This document shows positions 48,657-60,121 of a DNA stretch of 64,000 bases, in pieces. A program made the translations under genes and the position numbers. Source of the stretch: Saururus chinensis. Its lineage: Eukaryota > Streptophyta > Magnoliopsida > Piperales > Saururaceae. The stretch spans positions 36,387,753 through 36,451,752 of the forward strand of contig CP141149.1 of the NCBI GenBank assembly GCA_035235625.1. The letters are read 5' to 3'. How positions within the stretch are numbered: the first letter of the stretch is position 1; each line of letters opens with the position of its first letter. The notes beneath the pieces are model-generated. The model ran no database searches. It was not told the origin of the DNA and worked only from the letters and a program-made list of their open reading frames with translations.

Positions 48657-49434
48657 TAGGGTTTGAAGTAAAGATGCAAATCAGTAGTTTTTATGTTTAA
48701 AAGTGAATCAAAACAAAGGGGAAATGGTAGATCTAGAAGAGATTAAGAGAAAAACTAGGACTTGATGCTTAATTAGAATGTACTTACTTTAAACACCTTT
48801 TAATCTGGGGCTAATTGGGGATTAGGCCTAACCTCTCCTTCTAAGCCTATTCCCAAAATGGAAATGGCTCAGGTTTGGCCTTTTATAATAAGTTTTTGGG
48901 GTGTGTATGGGTAAATTGTGGGGTATGAATAGAAAAATAAGCTAAAAATGGGTAATTTAGTTATTTGAGCACTAATAAAACCTGGAAAAATTATGAAATT
49001 TTTTGTAAAGTCTTGTGTTGATGTTTGGGTTCATTTGGTCCAAAAACCCAAATTTTGACGGTGGGGCCAAACCCAAATTTTTGAAAAAATAGTGAAAATT
49101 CAGAAAAATCCCAAAAAATCACATTTGACTCACAATCACTTAAAACCAGTATCTGTAAAGTTGATTTTGATTAAAACCATGAGAAACACCATCTATCTTT
49201 GAAACCACCAAATAAATCAGAAAACATGTTAACCTCACGATAACCGATAATTAAAGTGAAACGAAAACTGGTTTAAGATCTGAGATCTTACAATGTCCAC
49301 GGACAATGGTCGTGTTCGCTGAAAAAAAAGCTTTGTCCGTGGTCAAAATGCTGACATACAAATTGTTAGCGGATATAGACATAAACAAGCCTTGTCTGCC
49401 GACTATTTGGTCGAGGACCAGCCCTAATGGAAGG

Positions 49435-50402
49435 CTTGTGCTTCTCACCAATCTGTGTCCATGAACATAGTTGGGATAAATTTCTCTAGATTCATGGTAG
49501 ACTATTGAGAGCCTGGGGGTTTGGGTCAAGCTGTTATTAAGTAGTCTACTCCAAGGCTGAAGTGTGGCATTCAAAGTTGTTGTAAAGAGTAATCTCTACA
49601 TCATTTTTAGTTATTTTAATGGTTTAGTCTTTAATATTGAGACTTTATTGTCTCAAGGCTTTTATCACTGTGAGAACGGGTTGAGGGCTTGGTTATAATA
49701 GAAATAGATTAATTATCAATGACTTATAAATAATAATTAAAAATCAAAACTTAGTCCCTTAATGGGTTTTATAAACTTGTTTGATCCTATTAAGTATAAG
49801 TGGGTATATTTATGCATCTCCATGATGCATGTATATCAGAGGAGGAGTAGCAGAGTAGTGGAGTGGCTAGGTTTGTGAAGCGGTGACTCATTGCTGCAGA
49901 GTAGGATTTTCTTTGTTTCATTAAATTGTAATAAGGCACAAGAGTTGTCATTACATACTTTATTTGTTATTCTAAGTTGGTTATCAGATTTTGCACATGG
50001 ATGAAACTTGACTCTTTATTTAATGAATTCGATCAACTATTATTGTTATTCATGGTTTGATATTATCATTATGTTGGAAAACGGTAGTCACAGATTGAGG
50101 TTTATTTTAGTCATTGTTTGCATGATTTGATTTGAGTAAAAGAAAAAAAATGTACTTGATTTTTCCGCTGCATTTACTTTGAAAATATTATTTAGAAAAC
50201 CTCGGCTGTGACAGTGATTATGTCATGTAGGTGCTTGTAATGATTTATATTATAAGGAGGATGAGAACTAAAGAGATGCCAGGCAGGGGAATTGTTGACA
50301 AAAAAATTTAATAAGAAAAAAGTTAAAATTCAAAGTTTATGGAGCTTGACTAGCTCTAAAGGGGACCAAATTTCCAAAAAGGACAAAGTTTCCAAAGTAA
50401 AC
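49435..50402. other. Spacer, probable LTR debris
   Basis: AT-rich, no gene. The end of the segment near 50180-50212 (GAAAACCTCGGCTGTGACA) looks like the 3' terminus of another gypsy LTR in + orientation, whose start I could not find. Confidence 0.4.
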
Positions 50403-51630
50403 TGTAATATCCCTAATTTTTTCCGTAATTTTTCTGCATTTTATGCTATTTTCTGCAATTTCTGCAATGTTCTGTAGTTTTTGGTTGTATTTTCTATAAA
50501 TAAATTTTACGCTTCGGCGTATCCGTATTTGTAATATTCGCAACCGTAAGAGTCGAAAGTGGTGTTTCGTCACAGGTCGTGAGCCTCGATGTATCACAGA
50601 AATTTTTGGCGCAAAAATCGGACGGGACATGTGAGAACAAAAGCAGGAGGAAGAGGGGAAAAAAAGGAAAAAAATTATATAACTTGGATCGGATCGGGCA
50701 CACCTCAGCACGCCCAACCCGTGAACAGTGAAGGGGAGGTCCCTTCACTCGGTTTCGCCAGAGGTAGCACCGCCGCTGGCCGCCGGCTTTCGCCCGGCCG
50801 GCCTTGGCCTAGCGACACCATCCCAGCTTCCCTGGCCTGGCCCCGCCAGCCACCGCCGCCCCTCTCCCTCTTTCCCGTTTTCGGCCCGGTAGTGATTTTG
50901 GAGAATCTCTCGCCCAATCCGCTGTCGTCCCCTCTTGCAAGGCCACCACCCCATCACCACAGCTTCTGTCACGCCCCGGTGATGCCCGACCCGAGACGAA
51001 CCCAGTCCAGGGGCCGGTCAAGCATGCGGGGGCGACGAAGGAAAATTGAGAAATGATCTAGCGGAAGTCTTAACCCTAACCACGGGTGATTAACAGAATT
51101 ACGGAGTATGCACAATCCTTTGAGCAAGAGTAAATAAAAAGGGAAAGAAAGAGTGTTGCTTATCACAAAGTAAACAACTAATCTCAAACCCACGTGCTTA
51201 GTCAACTAAAGCCCACACTGGCTCAAAATAAGTCTTAAGCAAACTTAACTGTAAAATGTGACATAAGTCCAAAACAAAGAACCCTACACAAAGGTTCTAA
51301 CACATAAACATAAAACCAAATAAGATAAGTCACACAATGATCTCCATGATCACATCCAAGCCATCTCCCACCTTTCCTCAAAGAGTGGATCCTGTCCGTT
51401 TGCGTGTCGCTCCACACAGCCCCAAATCAAAACACAAGAAAGAGGGGTGAGTTTAACAAACTTAGCAATGGTTTTTAAGATCACTATCAACATCGAAAAT
51501 ACGATAGCATAGCCATAAGATCATTCAGATCAAAGATTAACATAGTGCATCATTTTCTGATCACACATACACATCACCTAAAACTGCATCATAGTGCATA
51601 ATCCACATAATTTCATTCTCATCATAACCA

Positions 51631-52015
51631 CCCTGCATGAGATGTATCTCTAACATACATATTCCTACATGCATAACATCAACATCAACCTGCATGGATG
51701 TATCTCTAACATACACATTCCCACATGCATAACATCAACATCAACCTACATTGATGTATCTCTAACATACATATTCCACATGCATAACATCAACATCAAC
51801 CTGCATGGATGTCTCTCTAACATACATATTCCCACATGCATAACATCAACATCAACCTGCATGGATGTATCTCTAACATACATATTCCACATGCATCATA
51901 TCATAATCAACCTGCATGAATGTATCTCTAACATACACATTCCATCATGCATCACATCATAATCAACCTGCATAAATGTATCTCTAACATACATATTCCA
52001 TCATGCATCATCTCA
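51631..52015. repeat. ~55-58-bp minisatellite in LTR C, seven copies
   Basis: Units with CCTGCATGGATGTATCTCTA and ACATACATATTCC; homologous to the arrays in A and B. Confidence 0.85.
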
Positions 52016-54875
52016 TAATCAACCTCCATCAAGGAGAAATCACACGTTGGTGTCACACAGACGGGACATAGACAAGGCTACGAAGGCGTGTCAAGGTCCA
52101 AAATTCTACACATGAATTGAAGAAAGATCGGGGTTGTCAATCCCTAATGCTGCTCGCCCTGAACGATCCTGGCCAAGGATGTCCCATTCTCACACAGAGA
52201 ATCTAGAGCAGGGGTGTTCGCCCAGGGACATCTCTTGCGGAGGGAAGAGCCCGAGATCTCACACAGAGAACCCTAGAATACGTGGTAGCGGGGTGCACAC
52301 GGCATACCACAGTAGATTCTCAGGGTCCAGATGACACTCATAATAACATTCTCACATATCCACAAGACAAGTACACAACTCGTCCCCACATAATCCCATT
52401 TAATTAGACTCAACCCGGGGAGTGCACTCGTTCCACACAAACACTCAAATCAAAATATGTCCTTTCGGACCAATCAACTTACGATTAATCCACGACCGAT
52501 CAATCCAGCACACAATTCCACCACATTGCATCCAATCGGTCAAATTCGATTAACCTCGATGAAGCCTCCATTGGAAATCTATTTTCATGATGCATGCAGC
52601 ATGGTACATACGTGGGCAAGGCATACATGAACCCTAATCCATGATAAGTGCCCTCATCAGCCCCTAGTGCATCATTCATAATCACAATATCAAGCTTCAA
52701 CATCACTATTTAACCCCCACGTGTGTGTGTAACTAGTAGAAGCATTTCACACAATGCATGCCAACATGCTTGAAATTAAACTCACTACCACACTACACAT
52801 GTGAATTATCATCTAACATGAATTCCAGCGGAAATCATAGGAGAAAAATCATTAAAATCATAACTCAAATGAAAACTCAACCACAAAGGCTAAACACATA
52901 TAAGATCATTCATTTCATCCTTGAGTCATGGCATTCACCAACATCCACACATCAACTAACCACATTCTATCATGACAAATCAGTCCAATAATAGGTTGTA
53001 GTTCTACTGAAAATATGCTTAACAATGAGGAACCAACCATTCATAATTTCAAGATGATTATTCCAACATCATGCCACAAAACATAACTCATTCTACAAAT
53101 CTCTAAGCATATACCTCAACTCCATAACCTTAATAGCATGCCTTTCTAGTAGCATAACATAGCTTAAAACACTCCACATTCATATGAAATTGGCAAGCTA
53201 AAGTGGAATCATCGAAATAAATATCATATGCACAACATACAATTTACTGTGTTGCCGTTCGAACGCCCTTCAGGCCGTTCGATCGGTTAAACGCAAAAAA
53301 TTGAAATTCACAGTTTGGCCGTTCGAACGCCTAGCAGGCCGTTCAATTGGCTGAACTGGAAAACTATCGTTCCGACAATGTTACCGTTTGAACACCCAAA
53401 AGGGCCGTTCGAACGCCAACAAGGTAGAACTGGTCATCTTCTTCCTTTCGCAAATCCAAACCAAAACACCATTGATAACACTTCAAATCCACATCTAACA
53501 CCCTAATCATCATCAAAAGTCCTTCATGACTTCCAGAAAGTTAAACCATACCATAATAATACAAAACCCTAAGAAATCGGGATTAAATATTTTTATTTTC
53601 TAATCATACCATTAACACTCCAAATCAAGTAATCTCCATTCGAAATAAGCTAAAAATTAAGAGTTTTACCATGGATAAACTGAGATTTCGAAGACCCATT
53701 ACCTTAGCACTTGGTTAAGCTCGGATTTAAGAGTCACCCTTCTTGAAAACCTTCCAAAAACATTGAGTTTGGATTAAACTCCATTACAAATCGATTTACC
53801 AAAGAAATCCCTAATTAAATCTTAGATCTAGGGCTTGTTGATGGTAAAAATCGAATTTTGAAAGCTAGGGTTTGTAGTAAAACACAAATCAGTAGTTTTT
53901 GATGTCCAAAAATGAATTGAAACAAGGGGGAAATGGTAGATTTGGAAAAGATTAAGAAGAAAGCTAGGGTTTAGTTGTCACAACCCGGATTTTTAAAACC
54001 CTTGTTACAATAAAGGACACACGATAGATCACGATAATAAATTTTTCTTTTTTCCTTTCTTAAACACAAAACAAATCAGCCAATTAAATATCCAGGTCAT
54101 GATAACTAGGGTTCACAAATACGAATATCAAATCATATGATATTATTTAACGTCTGAAAATTCATAAAGACCAGCTCGTCCATCTAAGTACAAGTCTTTC
54201 ACCCGTCTGAAAATAAATAACAAGTTGACTCTCACGCTTAAGGTACACTTACGTATCGGAGTTTCAAAAATACGGAAACCTCTTGAGCTCCTGCCTTGGT
54301 CTCACTTCTCATCGCATGGAGAATCTGCAACATAGCAAACAAAACAACTACAACAACAACAATTGAATCTCTCCGCTTTCAGGAGAAGAGCTTCCAAAAG
54401 ACAAAAGGTTTTATTAGTATTTTTTTGGATCGGGCCAACATCACCCGATGTTAGTTGCCTACGTACTCATCAGACAACATCTCCAATGTTTCCAACAAGA
54501 TCGGATCCAAACGTAGTTCTACCTAAAAACTACACTATACTAAGAAGCATAGCATCACCCATGCAATACTTAAGTATTTTAAAGCAACCTACATTTTATG
54601 CAAGTCCTTTTATCATTCAACTTGTCTACTTAACAAGCAATATCAAACAATGTTATTAATTATCTCATAACCCTTGTTCAATAATTAATGCTTACATCCT
54701 GCAAACTGTACCACATAAGGGTAATATATAGAACACATAACTCAAAAACATGGGCTGATCTTTAACCAATGAAGACCATCACAATGCACAAAACAATGGA
54801 AACCGTTCAGGAAACACTGTACTAATTGTTACTTGAAAATACCGACTCCCGCTCAAAGGAGTAAATATATGCTAA

Positions 54876-55285
54876 CAGAAATCCTAGCATCTCTAGAGAT
54901 CCACTTGGATCAGCCATGGGCCTAGAGATGTAGGTACCAGCTGTGCTCATGGACACACTGGCTAGAGGTAGATGAGCCTTCCATGATGCTCAAAAACCTA
55001 GTTTACGCGTTTGCAGGGATCCATCGTCCCAAAGGAGCGGAGACCACAGGGGTCTAAAAGATTACCGTCATGGCTATTATCAGAAATCCTAGCATCTCTA
55101 GAGATCCACTTGGATCAGCCATGAGCCTAGAGATGTAGGTACCAACTGTGCTCATGGACACACTAGCCAGAGGTAGATGAGCCTTCCATGATGCTCAAAA
55201 ACCTGGGTTGCGCATTTGTAGGGATCCATCGTCCCAAAGGATCGGAGACCACAAGGGTCTAAAAGATTACCGCCATGGCTATTAT
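54876..55285. repeat. Two tandem copies of a 205-bp unit in LTR D
   Basis: Both start CAGAAATCCTAGCATCTCTA and end ATTACCG(T/C)CATGGCTATT, with few differences. Confidence 0.9.
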
Positions 55286-55898
55286 TGTGAGCTTAAACTT
55301 TGACTCCAAGAACATCCCATAACAACCCTCGGTTCAATAACCAAGGTAAAATTCTATGTCAGGGCCCCATTCACTTCATGAACTGGTCCCGACCCTAAAG
55401 AGGGTATTTAGTCATTATCTTGAATAGGTGTTCTCCCCTCAATCCAAAGATAACCAAAATCTCTTGATAGTCTTTATTAACCTTAATTTACTTATATAAC
55501 TTAACACAACAATAATAAATGCAACCATTAAAATGACAAGAACTCATACTCATGCTGAGATGAACTGACCAATTCAACATTATAATGACAAGGATTTTGG
55601 GGCTGAGATGCATAGCTCAAGTCAACCACCTAACATGACAAGTTCAAGCTGAAACAAGCATCAATAATCAACCTAAGGTATATCACAATCAAGGCTGGAA
55701 TTCAAAGACAACATAGGCTGAAACAAATCATGAACAAAGGCTCTAACATTAAGGATTCATTCAGCAAGATTATAATCTAAAACAAAGCTGAGAATCAAGT
55801 ATTAGATATGCAACAATACAACCTAAACTAGGGCTGAGATTTAGGTGTTCTCTCAGCATGATTATAGCATAAATCAATGTTGAGAATTTGGTATTAAT

Positions 55899-56358
55899 TT
55901 GGCCAAAGTAGAGCCTAAAACATAAGCATCAAATCAGGGATTTACTTGGCCAATGTGCAGCCTAAACTAAGGCTTCAAATCAGGGATTTACTTGACCAAT
56001 GTGCAGCCTAAACTAAGGCTTCAAATCAGAGATTTAATTAGGCAAAGTATGGCCTAAACTAAGGCCATGAATCAGGGATTAACTTGGTCAAAGTATGGCC
56101 TAATGTAAGGCCATGAATCAGAGATTAACTTAGCCAAAGTATGGCCTAAAGTAAGGCCACGAATCAGGGATTAACTTGGTCAAAGTATGGCCTAAACTAA
56201 GGCCACGAATCAGGGAATAAGTTGGCCAAAGTATGGCCTAAAGTCAGGCCACAAACCAGGGAATAAGTTGGCTAAACTATGGCCTAAAGTAAGGCCACAA
56301 ACCAGGGACTAAGTTGGCCAAACTATGGCCTAAAGTAAGGCTACTAATCAGGGAATAA
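55899..56358. repeat. 46-bp minisatellite, ten copies, in LTR D
   Basis: Units of the type TTGGCCAAAGTATGGCCTAA, then AGTAAGGCCACGAATCAGGG and AATAAG. There are ten units without length change; the left three are more diverged (GTGCAGCC for GTATGGCC). Confidence 0.9.
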
Positions 56359-57104
56359 ATTTAGCAGAGTGTATGCCCAAATCATGATTTATAAACATGA
56401 CTAGAATAAGAATTATTCATGCCTAACATATGGCTAAGATAAATGATAAAAATCAGCATCATGCTTGAATGAATTAAGGCTAGTTCATGACATCAAAAGG
56501 AACTCCTAGAACCAAGCTACATTATGGCTGAATTACATCTATCAAAACCTCATTCTTAAGGGTGTAAAAGGAAGCACCTACATGTACCAATTCATCCCCA
56601 AAGCTCCTAGCCCTTTCTCCTACGCTTCTAGTGCTTGATTCAATCTAAAGGTGGCTGATTTGTGCCTTCGAAATTGCTGGTTATGGAGGTCCTTGCTGAG
56701 AGAAAGAAGAGGAAGGAAGAGATGGAGAAGAGAGAGCTGAACCAAAATCAATCCTTTCTTATATAAGGCTTCCCTTCTTCAAACTCTTGGGTGCCCTCCT
56801 CCTCTAAGACTCTCCATTAATTACAATCCCGGAATTACAATCCCTGCCCCATTAACAATAGGATTCCAACCTACATACATGCTCAAAACAGTCCCAAAAG
56901 AGTTCTAACCCAACTAGATGTATAGTTGATCCCTCCAACTTTTTCCACCACTCCTAGCACTCCTCGGACTCCTACGTGGGCTAGAAGTCATATGCTTACA
57001 AGTTATCTCATATCAGCAAAGTTCTAGTTGCATCCTCCTTCTTCCTTGGAGTCTTTAACCCGCTAGGATTCTCTACCTCTTTAAAATCCTAGTTCTTTTA
57101 AGAC

Positions 57105-57400
57105 TTCTAATTCCTTGTACGTTTAGGACTCCTAACTCCTAGCATATTTAGGACTCCTAACTCCTAGCACATTTAGGACTCCTAATACCTAACACGATTA
57201 GGACATCCAACTCTAAGCGCGAGTAGGATATCTAACTCCAAGCATGAGTAGGACATCTAACTCTAAGTACGAGTAACTCTAAGCACGAGTAGGACATCCA
57301 ACTCCAAGAACGAGTAGAACATCCAACTCTAAGCACAAGTAGGATATCTAACTCTAAGCATGAGTAGGACATCCAACTCCAAACATGAGTAAGGCATCTA
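57105..57400. repeat. ~25-28-bp repeats in LTR D
   Basis: Left units TTAGGACTCCTAACTCCTAG grade into right units GAGTAGGACATCCAACTCTA-AGCAC. About ten diverged copies. Confidence 0.75.
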
Positions 57401-60121
57401 ATTCGGGTAAACAGGCCCTATGCAATAAGCTTAACTTCGAACAATTGTATCTCCCTCATCTGAACTCCGATTCACATGTTCTTAGTGGCGTTTCGAAGCT
57501 CTTTCTGTCTATTTTCTAATAAAATTAGTTTCAGCCACAAATTCTATCTAGGGAGGTAGTTATTTTACTAAGAATGTCAATAGGTCAAACACCCTATTTT
57601 CCACATTTAATTTTTGAAACATAGGAGAATTAGGGATATTACATTAATGCTTGATTAGTGTAGGCTTACCTTAATTGGCTTCTAATCCGAGCCTAATTGG
57701 GGATTAGGCCAGACCTCCCTCCTTAGCCTATTCCCAAAAATGGAAATGGCTCAAGTTTGTCCTTTTATAGTAAGGGTTGGGGTATGCATGGGTAAGTTTT
57801 GGGGTGTACATAGGAAAAGTAAGCTAAAAGTGGGTATTTTGCAAATTTAAGCACTAATTAAGCCTAATAAAAATCTAAAAATTTTCGTATGGCCTTAAGT
57901 AGACATCTAGGTTCATTTGACCTAAAAATCAAAATTTTGAAGGTGGGGCCCACAGGGGTCCCGCCAAAACCCTAATTTTCGGGAAAATAGTAAAAATTCA
58001 AAAAAATCCCAAAAAATCACATTTGATTTAAAACCACTAATATTAAAGTTGATTTTGATTAAAACCATCTTAAACACGATTTATTTCATGAAATCACCGA
58101 ATAGATCAGAAAATGCGTTAATCTCACGATAACCAATAATTAAGTAAAACCAAAACCGGTTTAGAGATGAGGGTCCTTACAGCTTTGCCCCGACCGGAGT
58201 GACGTCCTGACACCTCCGTCCCGGCCTCCCTGCCGGCCGCCGCCACTCCACTCCCTATTTTCTGTTGCAGCCCAACAGAGAACCACCCCCATGTTTTTGC
58301 TCCGATTGTCGTTGTCGATGGCTACATGACTTCCAAACCACTGCCATAGGCTTCGCCTCGGCCAAAGAAACCTCCGGCCACCGCCGTCCTGGCCTCCCCG
58401 CCGCCATCGCCGTCCCTTTATTCCATTTTCCTATTTTGGTCTGGCAAACCAAGATTCTCAGCTTTGTACTGATCTGCCACCGCTGTTGTTGCATGGCTTC
58501 CAAACTGCCACCACGGATCCGCCCCGACCATGTGACCTCCGACCACCGCCGTCCCAACCTCCCAGCCCTCTTGCCCCACAGTGAGGTAGCACTCTACCAC
58601 CCATTTTTCTTGTTCTATTTTTTTTCTTTGGTTTGCAACCGCCAATTGTGCCGCCGGTGGCCAACCACTATGACCTGCCGTTGGCCATAACTCGGCCTGG
58701 TGACGGCAAGGTTGCCACCCCGGCTGCAACCAAGGCCGTCGTCCTATCCCAACAACCGCCTCCCCGGCCCTTTACCCCTTCTTCTGCTATTTTTCGATCC
58801 GAACATAAATTTTGTCGTGACCTTTTGCCTTGTGTTCCGACTATTGTCCGCAAACCACTGATTCCCCATTAGTATGTCGTCTCGAGCCGATGACGGCAAG
58901 GTGCCAAGGTCTGGCCTCCCTTGCCTCTATCGGTTCCGATTCGTTTGTTTGGTTGACCCGCATTAGAGCAAAGTTACACTTTTTCTCGAGCTGTGTCCAT
59001 CCTCCGCAATCGGTCGTCAGACGGTATTGGGCCGATGTCCATTGGACGTGCCACTATTCGGTGACTGTTGGGTCCCGTCTTCTCCCAGGTCTAGCCGCCA
59101 GCCATGTCGGGCCATTCGTAACTCGGTGAGGTGTGTTTGCTGTCCCAATTTGGTGCATTGTCGCCCCCGCTAAATCAAGTATTGGGTCTCTTCAATTTTC
59201 TAATTGACTGTTCTATTGCAGACAGCTGCAGATGTCAGCTTTACCAATAATGGAAAGGGGTTGCCACTCCCAACCTCCTCTGCACGTCTTCTACACACAC
59301 CAAACGCCCCTAAACTTCAGGGTACACCTCTGACCACTATCGAGTGAACCACCCCAACCTAAGGCCAACCTAGTGTCCTGCCTGACGTGCGTGGACTTGG
59401 GCATATGTCCGACCAATGTGGGCTTTGCCCCGGCCCAATGACATCAAGGGCCAATAACTCTGGCCCAATTCCATCTCTGACCCCCACTTCCTATGACATA
59501 CGACCCGAAACTTACGGGAAGTTCCTAAATTCTGATTCTTCCAAGGGGAAGTAAAATTGTCAGTCGTTAGACTCAGTCCATTGAAGGCTCGACTGATGTC
59601 GTGGCCTATCCTCCAGTATAAGCTATGCTTAATGCACGATTGTCCGTACAATGAATTGGTTGTGGGTAGCATTTAAAAATGATGCCACCCTTATCGGCCA
59701 CCTACGCCAAGCCTTAGTGCCTTAATGTATGTTTAGGAACGTCTACACCACTAGGCAATATGGCGGTTAAAGCCCTCCGCCATCTTGTGAGGCTTCGACA
59801 ATGCGGAATTGTTGCCGTTGGATGTGGTCTGCGGTCCATTTTAATGTTTGTGGCCAACAAAGTGTTTTAAACTGTTGGGCGACCTCCAATCAGTCAACCC
59901 CCATTTTGTAGTCGCTACCATTTCTAGTGGCACGACTTTGTGTTTGTCCACCTTAGTGCATCCAAACCTTTGGTTTCGAGTGAAATTAATCTAACATTAT
60001 TGAGATTAATTCTAGCATCTATAAAAATCCTCGGGACACAACAACTCTCTCAGTGCGATGCTTTTGGCCGCCTATTCCGCTATCGACTCCGCCACCGTTG
60101 TTTGCTCGCCATCAAACTCCT

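Larger units (their letters stand above)
44543..49292 (-). mobile_element. Solo LTR B of the long-LTR gypsy family, interrupted
   Basis: Ends TGTCACACGCC and GAGATCTTACA, flanked by perfect 5-bp duplication ATGTC (44538-44542, 49293-49297). It lies inside the hAT-type element and is itself interrupted at 47581-48656. Without that insert it is about 3.67 kb, matching LTRs A and C along its length. Sense strand is minus, by the TATA-like ATTATAAAAGGC at 48878-48889. Confidence 0.88.
43997..49426. mobile_element. hAT-type non-autonomous element split by LTR B
   Basis: Left end TAAGGCTGGTC and right end GACCAGCCCTA are inverted repeats (10 of 11 match), flanked by a perfect 8-bp duplication ATGGAAGG (43989-43996, 49427-49434), the size made by hAT transposases. 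Subterminal GTCCA/GGACA motifs crowd both ends. After removing LTR B and its 5-bp duplication the element is 675 bp with no transposase. A partial MITE-like block (TTGTCTCACATTAATAGCTC) lies near 44300. Confidence 0.8.
53976..57643 (-). mobile_element. Solo LTR D (3668 bp) inside LTR C, minus strand
   Basis: On - it starts TGTAATATCCCTAATTCTCC (57643) and ends ATCCGGGTTGTGACA (53976). Flanks are TTAGT (53971-53975) and TTAAT (57644-57648), one change. Sequence in uninterrupted LTR A and the local C context support TTAGT as the original. TATA on - at 56758-56768 (CCTTATATAAG). It carries three different tandem arrays. Its start is related to solo LTR B2, and 54430-54545 to the LTR at 30515-32954. 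Confidence 0.82.
50967..58181 (-). mobile_element. Solo LTR C of the long-LTR gypsy family, interrupted
   Basis: Ends TGTCACGCCCCGG and GAGGGTCCTTACA. Flanks are GCTTC (50962-50966) and GCTTT (58182-58186), a 5-bp duplication with one change. A second LTR (53976-57643) is inserted in it; without that it is about 3.54 kb. Minus-sense TATA at 57761-57772. A full-length match to LTR A includes CAGATGACAC, GTAGTAAAACACAAATCAGT and AGGTGGGGCCCACAGGGGTC. Confidence 0.86.
50403..60121 (+). mobile_element. 5' LTR and leader of a Tekay/Del-like gypsy element, split by LTR C
   Basis: Begins TGTAATATCCCTAATTTTTT at 50403. It is cut at 50966 by solo LTR C and resumes at about 58187 with GC-rich sequence like that in B2. 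The LTR's 3' end and primer-binding site were not found between 58187 and 60121, so LTR and leader cannot be separated. Open frames here (50589-51056, 58265-58690 and others) look compositional. The decayed gag-pol follows in the same orientation. Confidence 0.55.

Noticed and set aside
50589..51056. 155-codon plus-strand ORF
   Set aside because: It crosses the insertion point of LTR C at 50967, so it joins two unrelated elements.
58255..58872. Overlapping ORFs on both strands
   Set aside because: GC-rich LTR or leader sequence of the gypsy element; open on both strands and without homology that I can see.
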